From NCBI GenBank assembly GCA_038025085.1, contig CM076153.1, positions 2,356,001 to 2,420,000 of the forward strand: a stretch of 64,000 nt of DNA. The letters are read 5' to 3'. Made by a program: the position numbers and the translations under genes. The DNA is from Tetragonia tetragonoides. Taxonomy: Eukaryota > Streptophyta > Magnoliopsida > Caryophyllales > Aizoaceae. This document shows positions 45,342 through 57,792 of the stretch, one piece after another; within the stretch, counting starts at the first letter, position 1, and the number at the start of each line of letters is the position of its first letter. The notes beneath the pieces were generated by a model. That model searched no databases, had not been told where the DNA came from, and saw only the letters and a list, made by a program, of their open reading frames with translations.

Positions 45342-48300
45342 TCAAACTATTGTCCAGTCATTTTCATCTGTAACAGAGGACTTGTTAGCAGGGGGTGGAG
45401 TGCTTTCGGGCTTGGGGGGCTTCTTTGAGAACAAGGATGACTTGCTATCAAAGAAGTTTGAAAACGTCTGACGGGATGAATTGGTTTCTGGGTTCTGCTC
45501 TTCTGACGCTAATTTTTTCAACCTATTTTTCCGGCCAAATATTTGGGTTAACTTCTTAAACCGATGTTTAGGCTCGTCACCAGCATTTGCATCTTCAGGT
45601 TGCTTTATCATCTTCGTGACATCCTCTGGCCGGATAAACATTGCTTCTACTGTTTCATAAACCTGCACAAGAAATTCAAATAGTCACAAAATGTTCGCGA
45701 TATCCTACATAAACAGACTCATATCTACAGGATCAGTTGGTTACTGTACCATGTATTCAAGTTTAAAACCAAAGACCATGATTTGGGTTCATCTTCCCCT
45801 TCGGTATAAGTTCTTTATAAGATTACATTATTTTCTATTTTCCCTTACCCTTTTCTGTAATCAACTTTTCTTTTTCTAAGTTCACCATGGACAAATCCAC
45901 ATCAATAAACAAACGGATGTTGATACTTGGTAGAAGTCAGCATGTATTCAAGTTTAAAACCAAAGCACTCCAGTTGTTGTAAGGATTACCTGGCAGAGAT
46001 CATCAATTTTCTCCGTCCACGCAGCCCCTTGACATGAGACAACTACATAATCTTTACATTCATAGAATAGTTTTACTATATTCTCATCTGTGGAAAGCTT
46101 AGCTTCGGCAATCACAAATCCTAAACCAAGCTGAAACCCAGAAAATTAGTAATAGGCACAGTGCTTGATTCTCTGGGAGTCAGAGATAAGGTAGCATAAT
46201 GGAATTATTGAAACTTACAAACGACAGGAAAAGCTGGCCAAATAGTTGAAATGGAGATATTTCTTCTAATGTGTTGAGAACACCTTCCCTGTAGAATGCA
46301 TCACATTCTTCCAGTTAGACAGATATATAATAATAAAGAAAAATGGTAACATGAAAATCCGACCAAGCATCTAACATATTACTGGTCCAACGTACACTGC
46401 CAAATCCTCATCAAAAAGGGGTGCTTGTCTAACAGCAGGCACAGGCTTGGCAGTTTCCCAGAGTTCGCGCCACAAATTACCTAGAGATTAACAAACTATT
46501 ACATACTTTTCCAATAAAACAGAGAATATAGCACCCCATATACTTTGAAAGACACAAGTGCAAGACAAACTTTACATTAGAAATCTAGCCAAGCAGAGAG
46601 CACTTTTCACTCAATAGACATTGCATTAGTGATAAATCTAGCACATGCCGTATAACATGGGTGTCCGAGTTTTGCTCGACTAATCCCATGGGCCCTAAAT
46701 TATTTTTCTCTTTTTGGCCCTTAAGTTAACAGGCAGGCAAACCTACAGGGACCCTAAGAGCTCAAACTAGTGACCTCCAGAATAGGTCTCATGAGTAGCT
46801 CCATCGAGTATTGAAATGCATATGATCACACGATAACGATTTACTCGATCCCAAAGTGAGCTTTCTCCTTTCTAATTTCAAAATGCAATTAACTTGTCCC
46901 CATAAGTTAGTGGAGCTCAGCCAACAAGTTTTTGGTATTCCCCTTTTCCCACTTAAATAAAATATTGGCTAAAGTAGCTGCTAGCTTGCTAATTAATTTT
47001 CAAGATAGTCACATCCTCGCATTTGAGGAAGGCAATCCAATTTTCTGTAGAGAATGATCAAGGAGATTCAAAATATCTGTTGACGAATACATATAAACTC
47101 ACACCAAGTTGCAAGATATACCATAGCATAAGCATCAACAGACAACAGAGCTGCAGCTACTAGCGTTCACAGTAGTTTCCTGGAGTTCATAACCATATTG
47201 ACTATTGAGAACATCGAGTTTGGACACAAGACAACGGAGGAATATAACTTGATTCACATTAACTGAATTACGACATTACCATATAGGATATATGTTAAAG
47301 CAAATGCTGGATTGCAGAAAAGCACAACATAACAAGATATGAAGTATGAACAATGATGAAAAACCAACCCGTTAATATGCATGTATTGAACTGACTAAAA
47401 GCAAAGAACATAAAGCTTAAGAATATAGTCGTTGCTAATGCAATCATATCAACCCTAGATCCAGACAGCGGCACATTGTTGGTTTTCAAAGCCATCAAAC
47501 CAAATCATATCATACCAACCTCTACAGATTGATTAAATGGAGTTGGCTATATGCTTTATTTCCTCAACACCATACATCAGTTCAATAGACTAAAGAACTA
47601 AATGGTAAACTAATGAACAAAAGAGTAAATGGAATGTCCAACTGACAAGCTAACCTGCTTTCCGCATACGAGAACTTAAACGGCCTCTCGAGGATGTTGA
47701 ATCACCTCCACAAGAACTGGCATCAGATTCATTGCCAGACTCTTCTGTCCAATCAGGAGGAGAGTGCCATCTTACAAAGTCTTCAAGAATACATCCAGGA
47801 TTTGCAGCCTGATAAAATCATGTGCACATCATTATAAGACATCAAATGCAATAAGAAAAACAGAAGAGATCCTAATTTCAAAACCACAGGACATACCTTG
47901 AAAGCCTGCATGTCAGAAAGAAGTTGGGAGCAACCAGCGCCAACACTGTAGATCAGAGATGAAACAAGTTATAAAATTGACGTTTTTAAAGGTATAACTG
48001 CAAGCACTATGTTAGGCTTCACACAACTTTGGAAACAGAAGGAAGAGGGAATAATGCTTGCAAGAACTGGAATGTGTTGGCTCCAAACAAATGATGCTTC
48101 CAAAATTTCTCTCTTTCTACTTTTACTATTTTTGACAGACATTGGGAACAGTAGTAGAGTAAACAAAATTTGGTTCTCAAGCTAGAAGACAGAAACTATT
48201 TACAAAGCACAGGTCATTTTGGGTACATGCTAACCTCCCCGTCCGCAGCACAAACTCTTCAGCTTCTCGGGCAAGATCTTCAGTGAGTAAGGGTCCTTCC

Positions 48301-51270
48301 TGCATTTTGTAGATGTACACTTACACCTCAACAACAGAAGCAAGCTAGATGAATACATCATCAGACAAACTATATTACTCAGACCTGTGTCATGGGAGCA
48401 TGTATGGGCTCCCCAGTTTCCAACATAGTCATATTTTCAGCCTGAATGGCTCCTAATCGTAGAACAAGTTCCCCGGTGAATGTTTTAGCATATGGAAAAG
48501 AACCTGAAGTAATTCTTTCTACTGATGAAGGCACTCCATCAGCATCACAACCAGCTTCTTCAATTAAAGATTCCAGTGAATCGGTAGCTAAAGCACGTCG
48601 TCTCTTCCTAGAAACGCAACAGTTTATAAGTTGCAACTGCTGATACAATAAACAGCAATTTAAATCCGGCAATTGGTCAACAGGAATGCCAGGCACATAT
48701 TGCTCTTCAAACCAAAATCTTCTGATCTGCACACAGAAAATTGAGCAAGTTTTTGTTAACACGAGAAGCAGTTCCCTATTCATATCTACTAGTTGAATGT
48801 AAGATTAGCAATGATGCAATGATTTTGTACAAGTCTTGCAGTTCAAAGGCCCACATTACCACAAACAAATCAGACAAACTAATGTATCCTCGGCAGAAAA
48901 ATATAACAAAGTAACCACAGAAATGATAATTGAAGGTATAGATTATCCAGATATGTCACTGACTTACTTCAGCAACTATCCTGCACCAAAATAATGCCAT
49001 CTTCCGCAACGTTCTGAAGCTTCCAATGACCTCAGAAACTTTTACTATCAAGCTTTCAGGTGGAGCACCATGAATTTCTCTAGGCAAAGTTACCGTACCA
49101 GGAAGTGTTTCAATGAAAAAGCCAACCTTTCTACAAGGAGTAAGTCCCTCTGCGAATATCTTGCAAATATTACAATGGAAGTGAAAGATCACCAAGGGAT
49201 AATAGGTATCTCAAAACTGAGTACTTAAACATGAATGCAGCTATGTGCTTACCTGTATCAAGTACAGACTGGATAAAAGACCATACTTCATCGTCACCAA
49301 ACTCGGAGGTGACTTTTTCCTCCTTGCCCCGAAGAACTAGCGACTTCACAGCAGATATGCCCAGACTTGCTCTTTCCCGGACTGGTGAAGAACTTTTAGA
49401 TGATGTGAGAAATTCCTTGACTGAGCGATAATTCCTTTCTGATCTGTATAGTAATGAAAATCGTGTAAGATGGCAATGCACAGTGGAATATTAGATTTAC
49501 AAAGTTCAAGGAAACTGCTTGAGAAAAAGAATTGCATATCTTGCCATGAAAGATATGAGATCTCAAACCAGTGGGAGACACTTGAAACTATTGACAGTGC
49601 CAACATCCATAGCATTAAATAACATGACTCTAATTCAATACAATATCAAGGCATAAAATGATATCAAGTGTTTTGCTGATGTATACAGCAAACCTTTTAT
49701 ATCCTAAGGTGACATTTTACCACAAAGAATGGCAAAATAGCAGATCTGGAAAAGAGTACTCATTGGCTGATAGTAGCGACTTACTCAATAGCAACTACCA
49801 GCTGTTTCAAAACAGATGCAGGTGGAATAGCATCTTTACTGGTAGCTTCAGAGACATCTGTAGGCGAAGATGAATCAAGACCCTGAAATACCAGGACAAA
49901 TTGAGTTAAGAGTATGCATCCAGCGAGCTCATCAGAGCCCCGGGGTGGGGGATGGGGGGTGGGGGTGGGGGTGGGGTTGCTGCAGACAATTTTGAAAGAT
50001 TTCAGACTAAGCCCTTACAGTTAAATTAGATACAGTATTACAGAACCTAACATTGACAACAAAAACATTTCTCACCTTTGCCTCAAGAGCAACTTTCTCA
50101 TTACATAGAATTAGGTTTTCATCAAATATTGCGAAGGACATCTTTGGACTCTCAACCTTCTCTACCTCTTCAGTTCCCTTTCTACCTTTTCCAATATTCC
50201 TTATTCTCTCGTGCCATTCCTGCTTTGTTCCTAAACTTGGTGGTTTCCACCGGGATTGCTTCGACTCATTTGAGCCCTGTCATAATCAATGTACAGAAAA
50301 CATATGTTCTTCAGAAAATGACTCAACCTAAAGAATACCAAAAAGCTAGTTGGATAAGCAATAGAGAACTACCACAACTCCACAAGTATAAGAAAATAAG
50401 ATTGGGGTGCACAATCATATCAAAACCGTGTCAGACACAAAAACCCAATCAGTAACTTCCACTCATGATCATGAACTAAACAGATTGCTTGTTTGATCAA
50501 AAAAATTTCACATATTCTACGCAGCACTCCCAAAAACCTATAGAAAGTTAATTGTTGATAACAGAATTTCCAGTCCAGATATCCCTGATACTCTCAACGG
50601 GTTCACCGGCCCCTCCCATTGCCAATCTTTCAGTTTAGATGACAAACTCTCTATATCACCATTGCCCTTCCTTTCTATAGATCATTTTTTGTATAAGTTC
50701 CTGACGGCTAAAATTCTTTGTTTAATTGCAAAAATGTGCAGGGGGAACTTCTGTTCTGCAACTGCAATTCCCACTTTGCATTTCATCATTCCAAATTTCC
50801 TGACAATCTAAATTCTAAAATCATCTTGAATTTACCCAAACAGCACACTTGTTATTAGTTATTATTAACACAAAACTACAAATCAAAATTTCCCCCCATC
50901 AATTCTCAATTTTAAATAAAAACTCTAGTATCAAAGTGATCCAACCATCAATTAGACCAACAACCAAGTTCCAGCTCAATCCAAATTCCACAATTGAAGC
51001 ATTACATTTACATTTCCAGCCAGCCAATCAAAAAACCACTCTTACAATAATTGAAAACGAAGAAAAACAAAATAATCAAAACCTAACCTTTTGTTCAGTC
51101 TCTGAAGGCGATATATTCCAAGGCTGGTCATCCGAATCTAAACATTACGAAACCTAAAATCATTTTTTTGACTTTTGTATATTCTAAAAAAAACGCTTCT
51201 TAATTTATTTTTTTTCCCTGCTATCTTTTCTGAGGAGAAAATATAGATTATGCGAAAATGCAGGTTAGAT

Positions 51271-51301
<31 letters not shown>

Positions 51302-51406
51302 TAAACCTCGAAGATCGGATTTAAAATCTGTGAGAACTCGCTCAGCTTTAGCAGCAGCAGAATGGAAGGCTGTTCTTGCTTTGGAAACTATCGAGTCGCC
51401 CTCCAT
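45342..51406 (-). CDS. RAB3GAP1: Rab3 GTPase-activating protein catalytic subunit
   Basis: Fourteen exons on the minus strand: 51406-51307, 51137-51088, 50276-50076, 49882-49785, 49443-49253, 49149-48968, 48726-48385, 48299-48235, 47945-47897, 47808-47655, 46480-46396, 46288-46219, 46130-45990, 45662-45342. All phases agree and give 682 residues. The N-terminus MEGDSIVSKARTAFHSAAAK and the motifs FWFEEQYVPG, DFVRWHSPPDWTEE (about residues 436-449) and LWRELWETAKPVPA-type sequence followed by PLFDED match plant and animal Rab3GAP catalytic subunits. In animals the enzyme, with its non-catalytic partner, regulates Rab3 and Rab18 in secretion, ER and autophagy trafficking. The plant role is inferred by homology. 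The C-terminal 106-residue exon is charged and ends DENDWTIV. The start codon sits in a tight context, with only short frames upstream. Confidence 0.92.
49938..49980 (+). other. G-rich tract in a Rab3GAP intron
   Basis: The run ccccggggtgggggatgggg continues into three more gggggt units on the plus strand. Four or more G-runs of at least four lie within 40 bases, which meets the usual G-quadruplex pattern on the template strand of the minus-strand gene. Confidence 0.7.
51272..51300. repeat. (AG)n tract at the start of Rab3GAP intron 1
   Basis: An agag run of about 12 repeats. On the transcript strand it is a CU tract just inside the 5' splice site. Confidence 0.8.
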
Positions 51407-52261
51407 TTTCGCCGTTTCTCTCTCTCTTTCTATATGATTCTCTCTCTCCTCAACCGCCACTGATTCCTCCGATTTTCACGCCCATTTCTCTGTGATTTTA
51501 ATTTATACTCACAGAGGTTGAAGACGAAGATGATGGTGATGAAGAAAATAAGATGCAAGACAGTAGTAATGGACTTATGGGAATAAAAGAAATGTTTCTT
51601 TTTCGGTTTTTGGATTTGGGTAATTTTTTGTTTCTTTTTTTGTGTTTTTATAAAATGATCAAATCAGATCAAATGGGGAGTGTAATTGGTCAATTTTTTA
51701 ATCGTATTGGTTCCAAGTTTCTTTTGTTTGATTTGATTGTCATCTTTTTGGGTTTTGGGGCTTTTCACTTCGTGTTCTGATAACGACGGCTTCCAACTTG
51801 CTGTACGCGGATCACCGAAAATTTGAGACAGTCAACTCACTCACCACAAGTAAATGAAGAAAAAATTCACAAATTTTTACCTAATCTCATTATTAGGAAT
51901 GACTCTAATCTCATTATAGGGTGACATTAGGTATGCAATTGGGGGAGAGGGGAGGAGAGAGAGGGGTGAGGAAGGAGAGAGAAAGGAAGAGAAAGGAGAT
52001 AAGGAGTAGGGAAGTTTCAACTCTTGAGATCATGATTGAACCATTGAAAAAATTGGGTACAGTAACTCAATCTCCCCTTGTTTGGGTTGGATTTGGAATA
52101 TCCAAATTCACTCCCCTGACATTTCCGGCACAATGGGTGTATTCTTTTCATCCTTAAAGTTGGAGGGTTGATTCTCACCCAAAAAAAAATTAGAGGGTCG
52201 ATTTCTTTTGGTTCGATTCGATTCAACATTAGTTTTGAACATATCATTTAAGTTATGTTAT
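51407..52261. other. Rab3GAP promoter and intergenic DNA
   Basis: The 5' leader and promoter of the minus-strand gene, then AT-rich DNA with a purine-rich patch (gagagaggggtgaggaaggag) near 51956-51980. No other gene seen. Confidence 0.45.
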
Positions 52262-52400
52262 AAGTCTTACTCAAAATGAGAGGCAGACATGCAATGATCA
52301 GTAAGGAATGAGGGATTCGAACCTGAGACCTAATGTACCCCATGAGACCATAACCTTAATTTTTACCATTAAGCCAAGGCCTCATTGACACAAAAGATCA
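52262..52400 (-). mobile_element. tRNA-derived SINE relic
   Basis: The minus strand reads ggccttggcttaatggtaaa (A-box-like), and then, about 45 bases on, ggtctcaggttcgaatccct (B box). I could not find clear target duplications. It does not fold as a full tRNA, so I call it SINE-like. Confidence 0.5.
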
Positions 52401-53044
52401 AACTTTAAACATATTAAAATCTGATATTTGTAAAGTATATATATAATCCCATAGAATTTAGTAATGTATTAAAATGAACCTTATCTAGTACTTATCCTTG
52501 AAAACTAGCTAGTGTTGGAAATGGTCAAAACATTGACAATATCCAACTTCAAGCTAAGATTGAATCAAAACTATGAGTCAAGAGAAAATGAGCAAATTCA
52601 ACCTCTATCTGGACTGGGAAAAAGTGAGGCAAATCTTGTAGTCAATCTTACCGCCTGTACTCCATTAATAGTTTAGTGAAAGTTACCAAACTCTGTTTTG
52701 TATACAAGCCAAAACCTACATAATTATTATTGACAATAAGAATCTAACGTTACCACTTACCAGCATTATACAAACATGTATCATGTATATGCACATACCA
52801 ACAAAGTACTTTATAATGCATGATTTTGATTATGATTTCAATAGTAAATGATTGGCCGTAATAAGCCCATTATATAGTCATTACTTAAATATTATTGTTG
52901 GTATATATAGAAAATTAAAAGTGTCCTGTTTCTTGATATTGGGACATGAAGAAATGGCGTTGGTACCACCACTTTTGTTTTTTGGTTTAACTACAGGTTC
53001 ACCTGAGTCAAGATTAATCTTGTTTGTACCGAATTGGTTCATGA

Positions 53045-53155
53045 AAAGGTAAAGTGTTCTCACTTAATAGTTTCTCAATTCATAAGATTCGAATTCTCAA
53101 CCTTATTTAAGACATGAGAGCATCGAACCACTTACACCAACCATTTATTAGTCTA
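53045..53155 (-). mobile_element. Second tRNA-derived SINE-like relic
   Basis: The minus strand reads ggttggtgtaagtggttcg (A-box-like) and later gttgagaattcgaatctt (degenerate B box). It is more diverged than the one at 52262. Confidence 0.45.
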
Positions 53156-53852
53156 ATACCACCCCTTTAAGGCTAAATGAAATATAGTTTCAATCGTGCT
53201 GAATATTCTAAGTTGGAAAGGGGAACAAGCTAAGAAAGTAGGTAGCGAACAATTTATCCCTTGGCATAACCGCATAAGGCATACGTACGCACATTGGCCC
53301 GCCGGAGAGCATGAAGTCCATAATAATCGGAAAAAGGGTCATTAGGTAATCACACTTCCCCACAAAGCTAGTGACTGATACAAATTATGGGGGCTACTTA
53401 ATATTTAAACCACTTCAAAAACTTGAATAGTTCTCCAATATTACGTGCATGCCTACTCTTATCTACGAGGTTGGTTACCATATACAAATTAAAATAGTAC
53501 ATATTTTTATTTGAAGTGTTCAACAAGGCATTATGAAGTGATTCATACGTCGCTAGTGTCGATTTTAATTGATGAGCACGGCTTATGACTGGCTCATGAC
53601 TTATTAACATTTTGTAATGAGTTGAAAAGACACAATTTAAATGTGTAATACACCATGGTCCATGAAGAATGAAAATGTTGGGAGATTTTGAAAAATAGTA
53701 TGTCACTAATGTACTTACAAGTTAGAACTTTATCGTGAAAAAAACAAAACAAAAAAAGGGGTAAAAACTTGAATAAACACATGTAACCATATTATCACAT
53801 TATTATTAGCAAGGTCAACCACTTTTAAAACTTGTGAGTTTATTACAATTAT
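53156..53852. other. Intergenic region
   Basis: AT-rich. I see nothing I can support. Confidence 0.45.
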
Positions 53853-53854
53853 TA

Positions 53855-54121
53855 CTCCCTCCGTTCTTTTTTCTCCTACCCACTTTCCTTTTACATCCGT
53901 TCTTTTTTCTCCTACTCACTTTCCCTTTTAGTAATACTTTAAGTACTAAAAGACCCATTTATCCTTACTTTTTCTTGTCATCATTACTTTCCAACCTCAC
54001 TTCTAACTCACATTCTCTCTCATGTTAAAGTAAGGGCAAATAAGGAATTTTTGTTTCAAAAGCAACTCTCATTAAACTCCGTGCAAAAAGAAATGGGTAG
54101 GAGAAAAAAGAACGGAGGGAG
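53855..54121. mobile_element. Stowaway-type (Tc1/mariner) MITE
   Basis: 267 bases bounded by inverted termini ctccctccgttcttttttct and its complement (agaaaaaagaacggagggag), flanked by ta on both sides (53853-53854 and 54122-54123). This terminal sequence with a TA target duplication is the hallmark of Stowaway elements. There is no coding capacity. Confidence 0.93.
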
Positions 54122-54123
54122 TA

Positions 54124-54479
54124 CAATTTATAGGTTCTGTTTGCAAAAATAAAAATAAAAAAATAAAATTAGAAGTAGACGAAATAGGCATTAGGCAATG
54201 TGTGATACACAAATTCTTGGTGCTGAAAATGGGGTAAAACCGTAAAATGCAATAAATAGATAATCGATATATATTTATTGTAATTCTTTTTTTTTGAGTG
54301 GCATTATAATTTTTTTAGTATAAATAAAAATTATACTGTGTTTGAATTAATTAGAAATATCAAATGATTAATAATAGCAATTCCCTAAAATAATCAACAA
54401 TGATACATACTATCAACTTAATATCGTTGTACAGTACATAAATACTCCGTCGATCATGCTAACCTTTTAAGTCCAATGG
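54124..54479. other. AT-rich intergenic segment
   Basis: Nothing recognised beyond A/T runs. Confidence 0.45.
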
Positions 54480-54790
54480 GCCGATCCAAATCCAAAAAGA
54501 AGCCGTAGAGCCCAAATTACATTTTATTGTCCAAACGCGTCACAGCCTGTCGCCAGGTCGGTAATAAAAAGTGACCGACCTACGGGAAGTAAATATAAAG
54601 AGCGAACAAGCCATCAAAATGGAAACCTATATAAACACATGTCTCGCGCTCAATTATCTCACATCGCTCAGTCACCTTTCTCTCTCTCACTCAACACACT
54701 CGTCTCTTTCTCTCTCCTCTCGAATCCATCTTCTCGATCAGCAGCAACAATTGATGAAGTAGTCGGCGAATTCGAAGCGCAATCTCAGGT
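54480..54790 (+). promoter_or_regulatory. Promoter and first leader exon of an unresolved gene
   Basis: A gggcc-containing site II-like element (aatgggccgat near 54476-54486) precedes a TATA box (cctatataaacac near 54628-54640), a CT-rich leader and a likely donor (atctcag|gtttaa at about 54789). It resembles a true plant promoter. It may have driven the MSH5 copy now decayed downstream, or an unrecognised transcript with blocks near 55640-55720 and 55811-55899. Confidence 0.5.
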
Positions 54791-55414
54791 TTAATGTTTA
54801 TCCTTTTATCTTTTCTTTCCATTTTTATTGTTTTCTCGTTCTTCTAGTTTGTTAACGGATTACACGATTCATTTTGACCGTCCTTAAAATTGTGATAACT
54901 TTACATTGTGAAATTTATGCCTCATTTGACAAATTAGGGTTTCGTTGAAGTTTTTCTCCTTTGAATTTTCCTTAATCTGATTGTGTTCTTTGTTGCGATG
55001 AAGAACCTTTTTAGTGAATTAATTTGATTTATTTGGAATATGTCGTAGCGCCGAAGTTAGATTATTCGATTTGTATGTACATTCCACAAATTGCTTGTTT
55101 AATCGTTTGATTGCTGTTTCTAGGTTTTTTAGTTTTTTGTTTTATTTTTGTTTCCGGTCATGTCACATGTTACGTTTTGGTGATTGTTTGGTCTTTAAGA
55201 AAGTTCGAGAATGCCATGATGGCTAGACTAGAAATTGCAGCTTGATGATTGGTAATCACTTACTTTAATATGAATTTTAGTCTTTGTCTTCCGGAAAATG
55301 AAAAAATTTTGAGGCAGGGACAAATCTTGAAGGTGTGTGTAGTATTTTAAAGAAATTTCAACGGGTTTTTAATGTGGTTTGATTTTCATTAAATAAGCCC
55401 TAGAAATTGGGGAT

Positions 55415-55600
55415 AAGAAACTGTTTGAGATAGGATTGAGGTGGGAGCCGAGATGGCAACCACCTCACTTGAATTCGGGGAAGACCCGGGTTCAAATCCT
55501 ATCACCCACCTAGTGAGGGATCTATCCCCTTACCCCCCTCCTAGGTGGGGCCACCTTACCATCTTAAAAAAAAAAAAAAAAAAAGAAACTGTTTGAGATA
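55415..55600 (+). mobile_element. SINE with poly(A) tail and 18-bp target-site duplication
   Basis: Perfect 18-base repeats (aagaaactgtttgagata) at 55415-55432 and 55583-55600 enclose about 150 bases: ggtgggagccgagatggc (A-box region), cccgggttcaaatcct (B box) and a terminal A-run of about 20. This is a recent tRNA-derived SINE on the plus strand. Confidence 0.9.
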
Positions 55601-56780
55601 TCTGTTATAGTTTTCCTTTTCAATGTTCAAACCAGGAGAGGTTTCAATTTTGCTGCAAAGATTCGCGCTAAGAAATGCTGTCCTTGGGACTTGGGAGGAC
55701 ACACAAGGAGCTAGAAACATGGGTATTTTTTTTTCCTTTTTCCTTTTATTGTTTTTCCCATTTCGTTGGTATCTGAATTTTGTCAATTTATTAACTTGTT
55801 TGTGCCAGGACTGGAAGGAAGATGTTTGGGTTCCATGAGAAGCACAAGGACTAAGTCATCTGTGCAAGCACATATCACAAAAAGGAGGAGACTTTACAGG
55901 TATTCTTTCTACATTTGCATGATTTTTAGTGAAGACCGAATTGTTTTGGTTCTTATCTTGGCACTGGCATTCACTATATACTGAGCATTTACTATCCAAT
56001 GCCGGTCTTCACTATGCCAGATCTGAATGGAGTCACTGTGCCTGATTCTAGTGCATTGACTACAAGTCTACAAGATAGATTCTTCACTACAAGACCTTTA
56101 GTTCGGATTATGCTAGACAGGCATGGATGATCCGAAGCCAAATTCTGTAGCTCGGCCCTGGTATAAGACTGGCACCGAAGTTGAAAAACAACCAGGCACA
56201 GATAGATGATCCGAAGTAGAACAACCAATGGAGTTCATACACCCAAGTAAGATATGTTTTTTTGTCTTGCTTAGTGTAGTTTGGTTGTTGCTTACACTTA
56301 GCTTATATATTGGTTGAGTTATTTGGCTGTAATATTATGAATGAGGCAAACAAGTTTACCTCATATTAATTCATGCTGACGAAGACCCAAGACATGGGAT
56401 ATGTGCTTCAGAAAATTTAAAAAAAGAAGGAAAATACTTTTTACTGCATTATGCTATTATATGTGAAATTATATTATATATCTGCTTGCTTATTTTTCTT
56501 AACCAAATATCTTATGGACATCATGTGTTTCTGTGCCTACAGAAAGTTGTAAAGCTTGAAATTTAGATTCTTCGATTTAATCTACATTCTACAAACTTCT
56601 TAGTTAATTGTTTGGTTGCTGTTGCTAGTTCGTTGCACTCCCCCCCCATTGTGTCACATGTGGTGATTGTTTGCGACTTTAAGAAATTCAGAGAAAATGT
56701 GGTGCTGTTAAAGCAGTTCAGAAATCTCCCTATTAACTATAAGCCTCTCAAAGATGGTCAAAAATAACTATCTGATGATA
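55601..56780 (+). other. Possible leader exons upstream of the MSH5 pseudogene
   Basis: A gt/ag-bounded block near 55811-55899 reads MRSTRTKSSVQAHITKRRRL in one frame, and 55623-55720 is open in another. Neither resembles MSH5 or any family I know, so I do not call a gene here. Confidence 0.25.
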
Positions 56781-57792
56781 TTGAATTTGTTCCCAGTGTT
56801 GTACATTAAGTGCCTTGAGCCTATCCTTTTCAGACAAAATTGACTTTGTTTTCTCTTCATGCAGGTGTTGGCATTATCATGCATGGTCATACAGGTACAT
56901 TTTCTGCGACATATTTACATCTTAAAACTGTATAGGGAGTTGGGATATATATGCTGAGAGTCTCTAGTATACATGTAAACAATTGGATGGTACATGCTAA
57001 TGGACTGAACTGTTAGTTTTCATTACTAATTCAGCAAAACCTAAATCTCAAGGGCAGGCACCAATTCATGTGCATAAAACAGAATTGACTAACAAACTGA
57101 ACAATATCTGCTGTGACTAGTGAACCTAAATATGAGAGATTTTGTAAGATCTTAAATAATAATTGCTCTACTAAGTGTTTCTCCTCACCATGTAACTTGA
57201 CAGAATTGGAGTTTCCTATTAAGATTCCGGTATCCGACACCTTACAGTACTTGAAGTCTGGGAGGATGGTTCAGATTATCCTTGATTGATTTGGGTATGG
57301 AGTTTGGTCTTCTTGATGTTTGTATAGGGGTTACTGTATTCTGAAACATTTAGATTCGATAGAGCAGGTAGCGCCTCCTCTCTTTTTTCTATATGATTGC
57401 TATCTTGTTCATGTGAACTTAAATTTAAATAATCTCTTCTGGTCAACTTGGGCTACTTTCAGTGAAATATCAGGGGCAGCCTTTGGTTATTTACAGCAGT
57501 ACTGAAAGCAAGAATCAATCATTAGCTTTACAGAGGAGTGGTATGTGGCCCCAACTTAGTCCATGTTGCACAAGTATCATCATGTTTGTAATCATGATTT
57601 TGTGTTGAAATAGTGCAGGTGGATTAAGCATTGCACAACAGAGAAGCTTATGAAAAGCTCAGTATCTAGCTATCAGCAAGCTTGGCACAGGTGTGTACTT
57701 CATTCTATTCTTTCTGTTATAAGCTGTATGGTTCATTGACTAATGCCTATATCAGTAACTTGGATTTTGGATTACTTTCTGAAAAATTTAGG
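56780..57792 (+). repeat. Copy A of a ~1-kb duplication (MSH5 N-terminal exons)
   Basis: This segment is closely similar to 60551-61579, exon and intron sequence alike. Shared words include attgaatttgttcccag near the start and attactttctgaaaa near the end. Confidence 0.8.

Noticed and set aside
52300..52395. Possible tRNA gene (ggttcgaatccc-type B box on the minus strand)
   Set aside because: No acceptor stem or anticodon arm can be folded; better explained as a SINE.
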